Below are positions 55,458 through 64,000 of a stretch of DNA of 64,000 nucleotides, piece after piece. Each line of letters opens with the position of its first letter. Position 1 is the stretch's first letter. The position numbers were made by a program, and so were the translations under genes. The notes below the pieces were generated by a model. That model saw only the letters and a list, made by a program, of their open reading frames with translations. It was not told the origin of the DNA and did not search any database. The DNA comes from Euborellia annulipes (taxonomy: Eukaryota > Arthropoda > Insecta > Dermaptera > Anisolabididae), in NCBI GenBank assembly GCA_023213315.1, contig JAKCPI010004326.1, forward strand, positions 1-64,000, given 5' to 3'.

Positions 55458-56075
55458 TAAAAAATCTGGTGTGATGGTCGCACAGCACATAACTTTCTAT
55501 TACTTTTGCTAAAAGAAAGCTGTGTTCTGTGCTCGTCACACCATATTTTGTGTGTCGACGTATATTTAGTTTCCGGCGATATTTTAAAATTTTTTTTTAA
55601 ATTTCATTAAGGTCTTTTTCAGCAACGAAGGCCATTTAGACCCCCTCTCTATATATTTCAAATGGAATGGTAGCCAATCCAATTGAAATAGATTGTCGCG
55701 TGAGACGGGATGCGAACCCGTGGCCCTTGGTGCAATGACCAGCACGCTATCCCCTAAACCAAAGCCCGAGGGAGAATTCAAGATGTAATATTCATAAACA
55801 TGGGAAAATATTTAAATTTTGTTACCATGGCATGAATCTCTCCTATCTTTCCTATGAAGTACAAGAGTAAAGTGTGCTTTAAAAGATTTCAAAATGAGAA
55901 TAAACATTTTAAGGAGCATCTAAAAAATAAAGGACTTTTTTAATCAAAATTATTGGAGCGAATTTCGAGAATATCCGAAAAAAAGAAATGAAAAAGTGCA
56001 TCTGTAAAGTTGCTTTTTTCGTTCTTGAGATATTTTGTTCACAGACAGACCATGTTGAGAAAACCACTTTTTGGC
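55458..56075 (-). mobile_element. H element split by SINE-B
   Basis: The hairpin end (AAAAAATCTGGTGTGATGGT, right arm GTCACACCATATTTTG), TAGTTTCCGGCG, then SINE-B, then AAGATGTAATATTCATAAAC, CTCCTATCTTTCCTATGAAG, and CCATGTTGAGAAAACCAC near the broken left end. The part between AAAGTTGC and GTTCTTGAGAT is deleted. Confidence 0.85.
55586..55774 (-). mobile_element. SINE-B, complete copy inside an H element
   Basis: T-run, AAGGTCTTTTTCAGCAACGA tail, CCATTTAGACCCCCTCTCTA, B box ATGCGAACCCGTGG and A box CGCTATCCCCTAAACC, then GCCCGAGGG. It is the best SINE-B reference, and its head resembles a tRNA more closely than other copies. Confidence 0.87.
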
Positions 56076-56681
56076 CTATTCACTTGTTGGCCGGTCTTCC
56101 CCCCCTTTGGTCCGTACCTAATTGGGGAAGATCATCCCTATCATTTAAAAAATTTTAATAATAAAAATGATTTATAATTTAGTTTCGCTAAAATTGAGTC
56201 AAGAAATTGCATTAGCAATTATTCATCATTAATTTAAAATATGTATTTCTAGATGAAATCTAAATTGACAATTTTTTTTTTTTGTAAATAACGAAAGCTT
56301 TTATAATAATAATAATAATAATAGAACAGCTGTTTCGGAAGTTGCAACAGTTTGTTCCCATTTCCGAGTATTAATCAATGGCACATGCTATAAAAAATAC
56401 CATCATGCAAGGGTCATTGGAGGCCTAGGAATTTTAAATTAGAAGGGGAAATAGGTGTACATAGCGCGTTTTTTTTTTTTTTTTTTTGTGATCGCAAGAG
56501 GCAAATGGGCACATACTTTTTCACAAAATAAATATTAAAATAAACTGCAATTTTGATCGAAAAATTTAATACTCTGATATACTGTAGTATTATTTTATTT
56601 TATTTATTGGTTTATTGTTAAATGTTAAACTTCTAGCGTATATGAAAAGTTTCAGATATTACTACTAGGGTCAACGAATTC
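56076..56681. other. Unassigned stretch
   Basis: Has (ATA)n near 56301-56323 and a T-run near 56470-56486. No gene or shared repeat was recognised. Confidence 0.4.
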
Positions 56682-57230
56682 AAAATAAATCTGGTGTGAC
56701 GCACCATCGGTAATTAAAAGTTGTGTTCTGTGCCTATCACACCAGATTTTTTTATTTCCTACATCCATTCAGCCACCAGTCATTGGGCTAACATAAATAG
56801 AAGAATTTTTTAAAGTCATTTCGTCATGTTAGGTCATATAGACTTTAAACCGTTTATACTAGTTATATTACGATACAAATTATAACTTCTATTTATTTAC
56901 ACCATTTGGTATTTAAATAATTTAAATATTCATCGGACTGCCTGAGATCCGAAGCCACTCTAGGCTTTTATTAATATTAACAATTGTCAACATCTCTAAA
57001 GGAAGGGGGGGGGAGAGGTTGCAGAACGGTACATTATAATTGAAAATGTAAAGTTTATAAACTTAAAAAAAATGTTTATATTTTGTTAGCATGGCAACTT
57101 TTTCTTTCCTACAAGAGTAAAGTGTATTTCAAACAATTTTGAGGGCAAAATGAGAATATATATTACAGAATTTTAAACAGCATCTAAAAAGTAATTGAAT
57201 TAAGAATTTAAATCAAAATTTTGAAAATAT
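56682..57230 (-). mobile_element. H element, decayed, with SINE-A inside
   Basis: A shortened hairpin (AAATCTGGTGTGACGCACC ... CTATCACACCAGATTTTTTT) lies at 56690-56752. After SINE-A (56812-56960), 57030-57230 continues with TTGTTAGCATGGCAAC, CAAGAGTAAAGTG and CAGCATCTAAAAAGTAATTG in minus-strand H order. The left half is lost. Confidence 0.7.
56812..56960 (-). mobile_element. SINE-A, diverged copy
   Basis: TCGTCATGTTAGGTCATATA (tail), CACCATTTGGTATTTAAATA (hairpin, decayed) and CATCGGACTGCCTGAGATCC (head) in reverse order. Confidence 0.65.
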
Positions 57231-57254
57231 TTTGTCCTTTGTTTTACCTAAAAG

Positions 57255-57537
57255 CAGTGGCGGAACCAGAGGAGTATCCTCGGGGGGGGGGGGGGGGGGG
57301 GAATCTGGTGTGACTGGTCGCACAGCACACAATTTTTTCTTATTATCGGTAATTTAAAGGTGCATTCTGTAGTTGTTTACCAGAATACATATACAAATCA
57401 AATTTTTAAGTATTAGTTTTTAAAATTTTATATTAAAAATACAATTTTTTACACAAAAAAAAATTTTCTCAAATCTCGGGGGGGGGGGGGGGAAGTTAAT
57501 TACTCCCTTTACCCTGCCCCCTTTTTATCCGCCCTTG
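57255..57537. mobile_element. hAT-type MITE with 8 bp TSD CCTAAAAG, containing an H fragment
   Basis: The left end CAGTGGCGGAACCAG and right end ATCCGCCCTTG are partly inverted, and CCTAAAAG flanks at 57247-57254 and 57538-57545. Long G runs lie near both ends. 57301-57380 is a piece of the H hairpin (GAATCTGGTGTGACTGG, CGCACAGCACACAA). Confidence 0.87.
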
Positions 57538-57545
57538 CCTAAAAG

Positions 57546-57965
57546 TAACATGGTTGTTAGTAAGTGACAAAAGTTACTGACCCACGGTGTAATAATTTAT
57601 ACTGCTAGTAATTTGAAAATGATAAAAATTCCGAGTATGAATAGAAAATGAAGGTGTATGCGATCAATAGCAAATTGATTAATGACTTTCTATTAACTAA
57701 TTTTTTTTATTTGCTCACTTTCCTGACGTTGTCTGAGTTTGTTTTTTATTCAAAATGCTCGGTGTATCTATCTAAGAAATCAATTTAGAATTAGATCTCG
57801 AATTATTGATAGATTTTTTTTTTTAATTTTCTAAAGTTTATTAATTTATAATAATTAAAAAAGAGATAACTCCATTTGTGTTTTTTTTACTGAGAGAGTA
57901 TAAGAAAATAAAGATGTAAGGGTTAAGGCTTAATAAAAAGAACCTTTTTGATGTTAAATGAAATG
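57546..57965. other. Unassigned stretch
   Basis: AT-rich; no gene or repeat recognised. Confidence 0.4.
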
Positions 57966-58657
57966 TTTTTTACTTTCTCTTACCTCTATATATATGTTAA
58001 TATATATAGAGAGAGAAAGTATTGGATTCATGTCAAAAATTCGATGTCGAGATTTTGATGGATCTTCACGTTTTGAGGTACGCTGAATCCAAAAAAGTGG
58101 TTTTCGCGACATGGTCTGTCTGTGTGTCTGTGTGTGTGTCTGTGTATGTGTCTGTGAACAAAATATCTCAAGAACGAAAAGAGCTAGGAGGTTGAAATTG
58201 TATATTTAAGTTAGGCACCCCCCTGGGACGTGACACGAAGCTTTTGAACAAAATTGGCCAAAGAGTACTAGTACTTTACTGATGCACTTTTTCAGTTTTT
58301 TTCGATTTTCTCTAAATTTGCTCCAACGATTTTTTTTTAAATTCAAAAATCAATTATTTTTTAGATTCTCTTTAAAATGTATATTCTTATTTTGTGATTG
58401 AAATCTTCTGAAGACCACTTTACTCTTGTACTCCATAGAAAAGATAGGAGAAATGGTTGCCATGTTACCAAAATATAAATATTTTCACATTCTTATAAAT
58501 TTTACATCTTGAAAATCGAATGTACTCTATGGTCGGAAACTAAATACAGGTCGACACAAAAAATCTGGTGTGACAAGCACAGAACAAAACTTTCGATTAC
58601 CGAAGGTAAGAGAAAGTTGTGTGCTGTGCGCCAGTCACAACAGATTTTTTTTTTTTT
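57966..58657 (+). mobile_element. H element, complete (subfamily 1)
   Basis: TTTTTACTTTCTCTTACCTC, AT palindrome, GTCTGTGTGTCT repeats near 58114-58155, AACAAAATATCTCAAGAACG, GGGACGTGACACGAAGC, TACTAGTACTTTACTGATGC and the hairpin to CACAACAGATTTTTT. About 690 bp, and a good reference for the subfamily. Confidence 0.93.
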
Positions 58658-58687
58658 ATCCTAAACAAAATAAATTTTAAATTAAAA

Positions 58688-58926
58688 AACCCGGTGTTTT
58701 TTATTGGGTCAACCGGTGGAGTGTCCTGGTAGTTTTCCACTGGGTGATTCAAATGACATTGGCTTTCAGCTACATGGATGCAGATGCGTTGGCGATATCC
58801 AAGGTAAAAGGTGATCTCAGGTGGGAAGCACTAACTTTTTGTAAGCATGGAGGAGGGGGAGGAGGACCACCTAGCATTAACGCCTTAGAAATTGCTGCAT
58901 CAGTACACACTAACAGTTGGCACTGA
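58688..58926 (+). other. Unique, moderately GC-rich segment; weak exon candidate
   Basis: An acceptor-like GGCTTTCAG precedes TACATGGATGCAGATGCG, and ATATCCAAG|GTAAAAG looks like a donor 34 bases further on, giving a possible microexon (SYMDADALAISK). The frame also reads on for 40 codons past the donor. The evidence is too thin for a gene call; a conserved non-coding element is an alternative. Confidence 0.25.
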
Positions 58927-59226
58927 AAAGGCAGCTTTATTAGCATCCTCCGTATGCTAATTAGTCATTGACTTCAAAAAACTGTGCTAATATAATTGCC
59001 AATGTATTCAAAACATTTAGGATGACAAGGGTCTAATTAAATCATGTTTTTATTAGCTAAAGTTTAGAAGTTTTCCTATTATGTCTGGCTTAGAAATGAT
59101 CATTAATATTGTAATAACTAAAACATCGCATATATACTGAGGTATAATTAAAATGCAATGTAAATAGAATTTAACAATGTTTTTTTTATCTCAAAAATAT
59201 CTTTCCTTGTAAGTTAGGTTTAATAA
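58927..59226. other. Unassigned stretch
   Basis: AT-rich; nothing recognised. Confidence 0.35.
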
Positions 59227-59638
59227 TTTTTTACATTCTCTTACCTTTGGATTAATGTCAAAAATTCGATGTCGAGATTTTGATGGATATACACGTTTTG
59301 AGGTCCCATGAATCCAAAAAGGTGGTTTTCGTGACATGGTCTTTCTATCTGTCTGTCTGTAAAAAAAATATCTCTAGAACGAAAAGAGCTAGGAGGTTGA
59401 AATTTTATATTTAAGTTCGACTCTCCCATGGGACGTGACACGAAGCTTTTAAACAAAATCGACCAAAGAGTACTAGTACTTTACTGATGAACTTTTTGAT
59501 GAAGTTTTTTTCGATTTTCTCAAAATTCGCCCCAACGATTTTGATTAAAATTCAAAAATCAATTATTTTTTAGATGCTCTTTAAAATGTATATCCTCATT
59601 TTGCCATTTGAATCTTTTTGAGCATCAGAGGAAAGATA
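59227..59638 (+). mobile_element. H element, right end lost
   Basis: TTTTACATTCTCTTACC, TGTCAAAAATTCGATGTCGA, CTGTCTGTCTGT, CGTGACACGAAGCTTTT, TACTAGTACTTTACTGATG and the TTTGAGCATC/GGAAAGATAGG remnant; then SINE-A begins. The AT palindrome is deleted. Confidence 0.85.
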
Positions 59639-60050
59639 GGATACCAAATGGCTTAAATAAGAATGCCTGGACCCCCAATAGATATATTTACAAATAACGA
59701 GTATCGTATAAAGTCTAATATGGCTCAGGGGCGTATATAGAAATTTTTTTCGGGGGGGGGGGGGGCCCGAACTCAAAAATTTTTCTGCGGAAATTTTTTT
59801 AAGAAACTAAGTTTTTTTTCACACGAAATTTTTTAGGGAACATTTTTTCTTTTGCGGAACCAAAGTTTTCTATCCTACGATGTTGCGCTGATGTCTGTAT
59901 ATCCCTATATAGGCCTATGTATATGTGTTTGGGAAATTTCGGGGGGGGGGGGGCCTCGCCCCCCCTTTATATACGCCGCTGATATGGCTTAAGTTGCCGA
60001 AAAGACTGTGTGTATGTGAGTGTGAATGGAAAAAAGTGTGAGTGTTTGTT
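59639..60050 (+). mobile_element. SINE-A 3' half with nested hAT element
   Basis: ATACCAAATGGCTTAAATAA, GCCTGGACCCCCAATAG and the tail (AAGTTGCCGAAAAGACTGTG, GTGAATGGAAAAAAG) surround the insertion at 59726-59981. The tRNA-like head is absent. Confidence 0.82.
59726..59981. mobile_element. hAT-type MITE in a SINE, 8 bp TSD ATATGGCT
   Basis: Ends CAGGGGCGTATATAG and TATATACGCCGCTG, flanked by ATATGGCT at 59718-59725 and 59982-59989. Removing it and one flank restores the SINE tail TAATATGGCTTAAGTTGCCG. G runs lie at both ends, and it has the GCGGAACCAAAG module. Confidence 0.93.
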
Positions 60051-60270
60051 AAAACTAAAATTGAGGCATTAATGACAGTTAAATATTTGTATAATTATTT
60101 TAATTGTCTGGTCAAAATCAAACAAAACAAGACGATGGCCTAAATTCGGTGATTGATTGTATATTATGTGGATTAATAGAATATTAAAAAGAAAAATGCA
60201 GAGTAAAAAATGTAAAATATTTTTTTTGTCATATCGTCTTAGAGAATACCTTTAAATTAACTGACAAACA

Positions 60271-61465
60271 TTTGGGTTCGCTTGTTTCAACAATGTTTTT
60301 TGAAATTTCCTCTGAGAATTTTTTTTTTATTCTGTGCAAAGTGTTTGAAATTACAAAATAAAAATTTGTTCTGATATTTTTAAATTATAAGCATTATTTC
60401 CGAAAAAAATTTTTAGAAAAGAATGATAATTTCTTAACCTCTCAAATCTCACTTGAAAATCCTTAAACGCCATAAAAACAAAGAGAGAGCTTATTGTAAA
60501 ATCAATTTTTAATTAATTTTTCAATTTAATTTTTAATAAAAAAAATAAAAAAATATACACTTGAAAATAAAAAAAATGAGCCAAGGTTTATTTTCATTTC
60601 ATTCCTCAAGGAGGTAATATGAAATTCAATCTCAGTAATTGGATCCTTGTTTATATTTAATTCCTTTTATATGGAGAGAGAGGGTAGCTATATCCAAAAA
60701 GAAGCCATATTGTTTTTCCTCAGCAATCAAGTTATTTTTTATTAAATAAAAATACTTTGAAAATTTTTATTAAGAACCATTTGCTATTTGAGTATTCCAA
60801 GAGGGCCTACAATAAGTCACCTACTAGAGTTAAAGTCGGACCTATATGGCTGATTTTTATTCCTCATTTGGGTTCGCTTGTTTCAACAATGTTTTTTGAA
60901 ATTTCCTCTGAGAATTTTTTTTTTTATTCTGTGCAAAGTGTTTGAAATTACAAAATAAAAATTTGTTCTGATATTTTTAAATTATAAGCATTATTTCCGA
61001 AAAAAATTTTTAGAAAAGAATGATAATTTCTTAACCTCTCAAATCTCACTTGAAAATCCTTAAACGCCATAAAAACAAAGAGAGAGCTTATTGTAAAATC
61101 AATTTTTAATTAATTTTTCAATTTAATTTTTAATAAAAAAAATAAAAAAATATACACTTGAAAATAAAAAAAATGAGCCAAGGTTTATTTTCATTTCATT
61201 CCTCAAGGAGGTAATATGAAATTCAATCTCAGTAATTGGATCCTTGTTTATATTTAATTCCTTTTATATGGAGAGAGAGGGTAGCTATATCCAAAAAGAA
61301 GCCATATTGTTTTTCCTCAGCAATCAAGTTATTTTTTATTAAATAAAAATACTTTGAAAATTTTTATTAAGAACCATTTGCTATTTGAGTATTCCAAGAG
61401 GGCCTACAATAAGTCACCTACTAGAGTTAAAGTCGGACCTATATGGCTGATTTTTATTCCTCATT
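60271..61465. repeat. Tandem duplication of a ~596 bp unit
   Basis: TTTGGGTTCGCTTGTTTCAA at 60271 recurs at 60867, and both copies end with GATTTTTATTCCTCATTTG. The two units look identical except for one T in a T-run. The unit itself is AT-rich with no recognised gene; the open frame at 60757-60945 crosses the junction and is not called. Confidence 0.92.
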
Positions 61466-61597
61466 TGTTGGCAAATTAAAAAATTTAAGAAAATTTTAGA
61501 GATGGAGAGGGTAGGGCAGAGGTTTCAAAATTTTTTTGATCTCCCCCACCCTCTCTCATTGTCAAACGTGTCGAGAAAATTTAAGGAAATAATTTAA

Positions 61598-62035
61598 AAG
61601 TACAAGAGTAAAGTGGTCTTCAGAAGATTTCAATGCCAAAATGAGAATATACATTTTAAAGAGCATCTAAAAATAATTGATTTTTGAATTTTAAAAAAAT
61701 CGTTGGAGCGAATTTTGAGAAAATCGAAAAAAAAAAACTGAAAAAATGCATCAGTAAAGTACTAGTACTCTTTGGTCGATTTTGTTCAAAAGCTTCGTGT
61801 CACGTCCCATGGGAGAGCCGAGCTTAAATATAAAATTTCAACTTCCTAGCTCTTTTCGTTCTAGAGATATTTTGTTCACAGACAGACAGATAGAAGGACC
61901 ATGTCGCGAAAACCACCTTTTTGGATTCACGGCCTCAAAACTTGTATATCCATCAAAATCTCGACATCGAATTTTTTACATGAATCCAATTCTTTCTCTA
62001 TATATTAACATATATAGAGGTAAGAGAAAGTAAAA
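61598..62035 (-). mobile_element. H element, left two thirds
   Basis: From AAGTACAAGAGTAAAGTGG through GAGCATCTAAAAATAATTG, GTACTAGTACTCTTTGGTCG, CGTGTCACGTCCCATGG, CAGACAGACAGATAG and the AT palindrome to GGTAAGAGAAAGTAAAAAG at 62035. The hairpin end is missing. Confidence 0.87.
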
Positions 62036-62274
62036 AGATTTTCCAAAGTGAATTATTTATTACCTTTTCTTACCTTTTAATTTAAGAAGTTTTTAAATTT
62101 ATATAGCTATCCTCAAATCCTACTAACTTTTAATAAACTGACTTTTTTTCATACTGAATGAATTAATAGAATTTACATTTTATTTTTATAATTGAAAATG
62201 ATTTTTAATGTAATTAAAATTTTGAGTTATTTAGTTAATTAAATAAAGTTTTGAGTGGCCAATATTGATTTCAG

Positions 62275-62340
62275 GTGTTTCTCTTGGAAACGGATGGGAG
62301 TTTCCTTCTGGATGAGATAGAAGAGTTCGTGCCATATTAA
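62275..62340 (+). CDS. Candidate short terminal exon
   Basis: A good acceptor (CAATATTGATTTCAG, AG at 62273-62274) is followed by 21 open codons reading VFLLETDGSFLLDEIEEF and PY, then TAA at 62338-62340. The acidic, ordered-looking peptide and the exact fit to the acceptor suggest the last coding exon of a plus-strand gene; phase 0 is assumed. The next ~100 bases (TTGCCTCGGCTTGGATGTTG) are moderately complex and could be 3' UTR. No upstream exon is identified with confidence, and the protein is not recognised. At this length a chance frame is a real alternative. Confidence 0.33.
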   Translation: MFLLETDGSFLLDEIEEFVPY

Positions 62341-63194
62341 CTTTTTAACAGTTTATGGATCTTTTTGCCTCGGCTTGGATGTTGAGTGGTTTGTTTCCGA
62401 GATTTTAAGTGCCAAAGGGAGTTATTATTAAATTACTTTTATATCCTTGGAACTACAATTTTGATCTGGTTTTGGAAAATTAAATCATTAGGGGGAAAAT
62501 AAAAAAAAATTTGATAGAATTAAAATATTTAAAAAAAAGTTGTCTAAAATAATTTACTAATATTGCGAGAATCTTAATGTCTTGTGTACAAAAATTATTC
62601 AACTGTTAGAGGTTTAAAAATTTTTAAATAATTAGAATAGAAAGAAAATAAAGGTGGTAAGTTGGTAATATTAACTCTAATGTTAATATTCTTTCAAATT
62701 ACTTTTATTTTAATAGATTTTAATTTAATTAACTTAAATATTTTTGATATACGCATATTGTATAATTTTTTTTTTTTTTTTTTGCATCCTGGAAGGTATT
62801 TTGATTGACCAGATAACTAATAAATTTTTATCCTCTGCTAGAGTGAATCACTTTCACTGTCAGTTGATATTTAAATTGAACAATTGGCCTAACGTTGTCT
62901 GCTCTAGCAAATCTCAAGTCTTTTATAGAGAGATCAAATTGTGAGTTGATCAGTTGGGTTGCATACCTATCAGCATACATAATGATATATGTAATATTTG
63001 TTTATGCCAGTATGCCCTCATAATTTTCTTTATGTTTTTTTAAAGAGTTTTTATGCATTATTTATTTTTTTAAACTAAAAAATTCTCTAATTATTTATTT
63101 ACTAAATAGAAAAAAATATACGAAAATGAAAAAAAAAGGATTTTTTTTAATAGAAGCAAAGCAAATCTCCAAATGGGGCCTAAAAAAATATTTT
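62341..63194. other. Possible 3' UTR, then unassigned sequence
   Basis: 62341-62420 may be 3' UTR of the exon just upstream. A T-run lies at 62766-62783. An open frame at 62744-62944 has no support. Confidence 0.3.
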
Positions 63195-63335
63195 TTTTAT
63201 CGCGGGCCTGTCAAGAAGAAGGAACAACAGCCATCAAAATCACTGTTGTTAAGCAACGCCAACTGGAGTTGAAAATTGGGATATGTAGTACCCGAAAAAC
63301 AAGACCATTGAACGCCCGCCGGAAGTCAACAATAC
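63195..63335 (+). mobile_element. SINE-C (5S-like head), diverged copy
   Basis: GCGGGCCTGTCAAGAAGAAG, CAACAGCCATCAAAATCACT and GTTGTTAAGCAACGCCAACTG follow the order of the reverse strand at 9.6-9.8 kb. The later part is diverged. GTTAAGCAACG resembles the 5S rRNA A box (GCTAAGCAGCG). Confidence 0.5.
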
Positions 63336-64000
63336 ATACATCTAATAAATAATAAATAAATTTATATAAGTCAAATGGCATCTGCAGCCGAAATGTCTAA
63401 AAAAGCATGTCCTGTTTTTTTTCTTTTTTTTTTTGAGAATCCATCTTTTTTTGTAAACGTTTAATAGTGGTGAGCCTTTTCATTACCGGAAGGAACCCTT
63501 TCAAAGAGTTAAGAGTCTTTCTTTTCTAAAGATAAGACATCAAGACATCTCAAAAGCATATAATAATACTATATTTAAACCATGGATACAGGTAAAAAGG
63601 TGATATCTTGTTTTGGAAAGAGATTTGCCTTTAATAAAATAAATATAGTTGTAATAATGTTAAAATTCTTTGTCAATTTTAAGGAAAAGTAATTAATAAA
63701 TAGACGCAGGTAAAATAAAAAAAACTTTTGGAGTAGCACAAAATAAAAATATCAATTTCAAATATATGTATAATAACCAAGATGCTATATTTCTTCAAAT
63801 TCTCTTAAAAAAATCAAATTAAGTTAATTAAAGAAGGGAGGAAAAAAAGGAAAGATTAACAAATTAAAAGCGCCTCAGCGACACGAGCCCAAGATTTAAA
63901 TGATTATAAGCGGAAAATTAAAGGGAAAAAATATAAATAAGCAAATTTCTTTTACTAAATTTTTAATTAAACAATTTCAAGCAATATTTATTAAGATGGA
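63336..64000. other. AT-rich stretch to the window end
   Basis: GGCATCTGCAGCCGAAATG near 63376 may be a decayed SINE tail. No gene was seen. Confidence 0.35.

Noticed and set aside
60757..60945. 62-codon frame across the tandem duplication
   Set aside because: It spans the junction of two copies of an AT-rich unit, so it cannot be an ancestral gene.

Overview
This is a strongly AT-rich, repeat-dense stretch of animal nuclear DNA, probably from an arthropod or another invertebrate; no species can be named from the sequence. Eukaryotic signs are SINEs with split Pol III promoters, many miniature transposons with target-site duplications (TSDs), splice-site-bounded exon candidates and microsatellites. 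There are no bacterial-style operons, and nearly all short open frames here are chance frames or translations of repeats.

Genes are sparse. The best coding call is a GC-rich first exon on the minus strand at 16146-16372, ending in a consensus splice donor and preceded by a 32-codon upstream ORF whose stop overlaps its start (ATGA). Weaker exon candidates are 1911-2210 (minus), 33594-33808 (minus) and a short terminal exon at 62275-62340 (plus). A near-identical, broken, protein-like segment is duplicated at 28.4-29.0 kb and 29.8-30.3 kb. GC islands at 36.8-37.2 and 41.4-41.7 kb could be exons or promoters.

Most recognisable sequence is mobile DNA. (1) A family of about 690 bp (here H) with TTTACTTTCTCTTACC at one end and a ~90 bp hairpin at the other occurs at least 16 times; its subterminal inverted repeats, internal microsatellite and T-rich ends resemble Helentron-derived HINE/DINE-1 elements. 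(2) Three SINE families, with two tRNA-like heads (A and B) and one probably 5S-like head (C), share a tail motif around AAATGGCCT...GCCGAAAA. A further tRNA-like repeat is called D. (3) At least six hAT-type miniature elements, five to six of them with exact 8 bp TSDs. (4) A 1.17 kb Harbinger-like palindrome with TAA TSD, two copies of a 250 bp element with 4 bp TSDs, and several near-perfect hairpins. (5) A 2.7 kb foldback element at 47075-49782 whose arms hold inverted arrays of a ~160 bp tandem repeat. (6) At least eight short motifs CTGAWGA-stem-GAAA resembling hammerhead ribozyme cores of Penelope-like elements.

Nested insertions give relative ages: SINEs sit in H elements, hAT elements sit in SINEs and hairpins, and H fragments sit in a hAT element. 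Two very recent duplications (28.5/29.8 kb and the tandem 60.3-61.5 kb) are also present. No CRISPR, prokaryotic or defence-like system was seen; the interest lies in the repeat biology.
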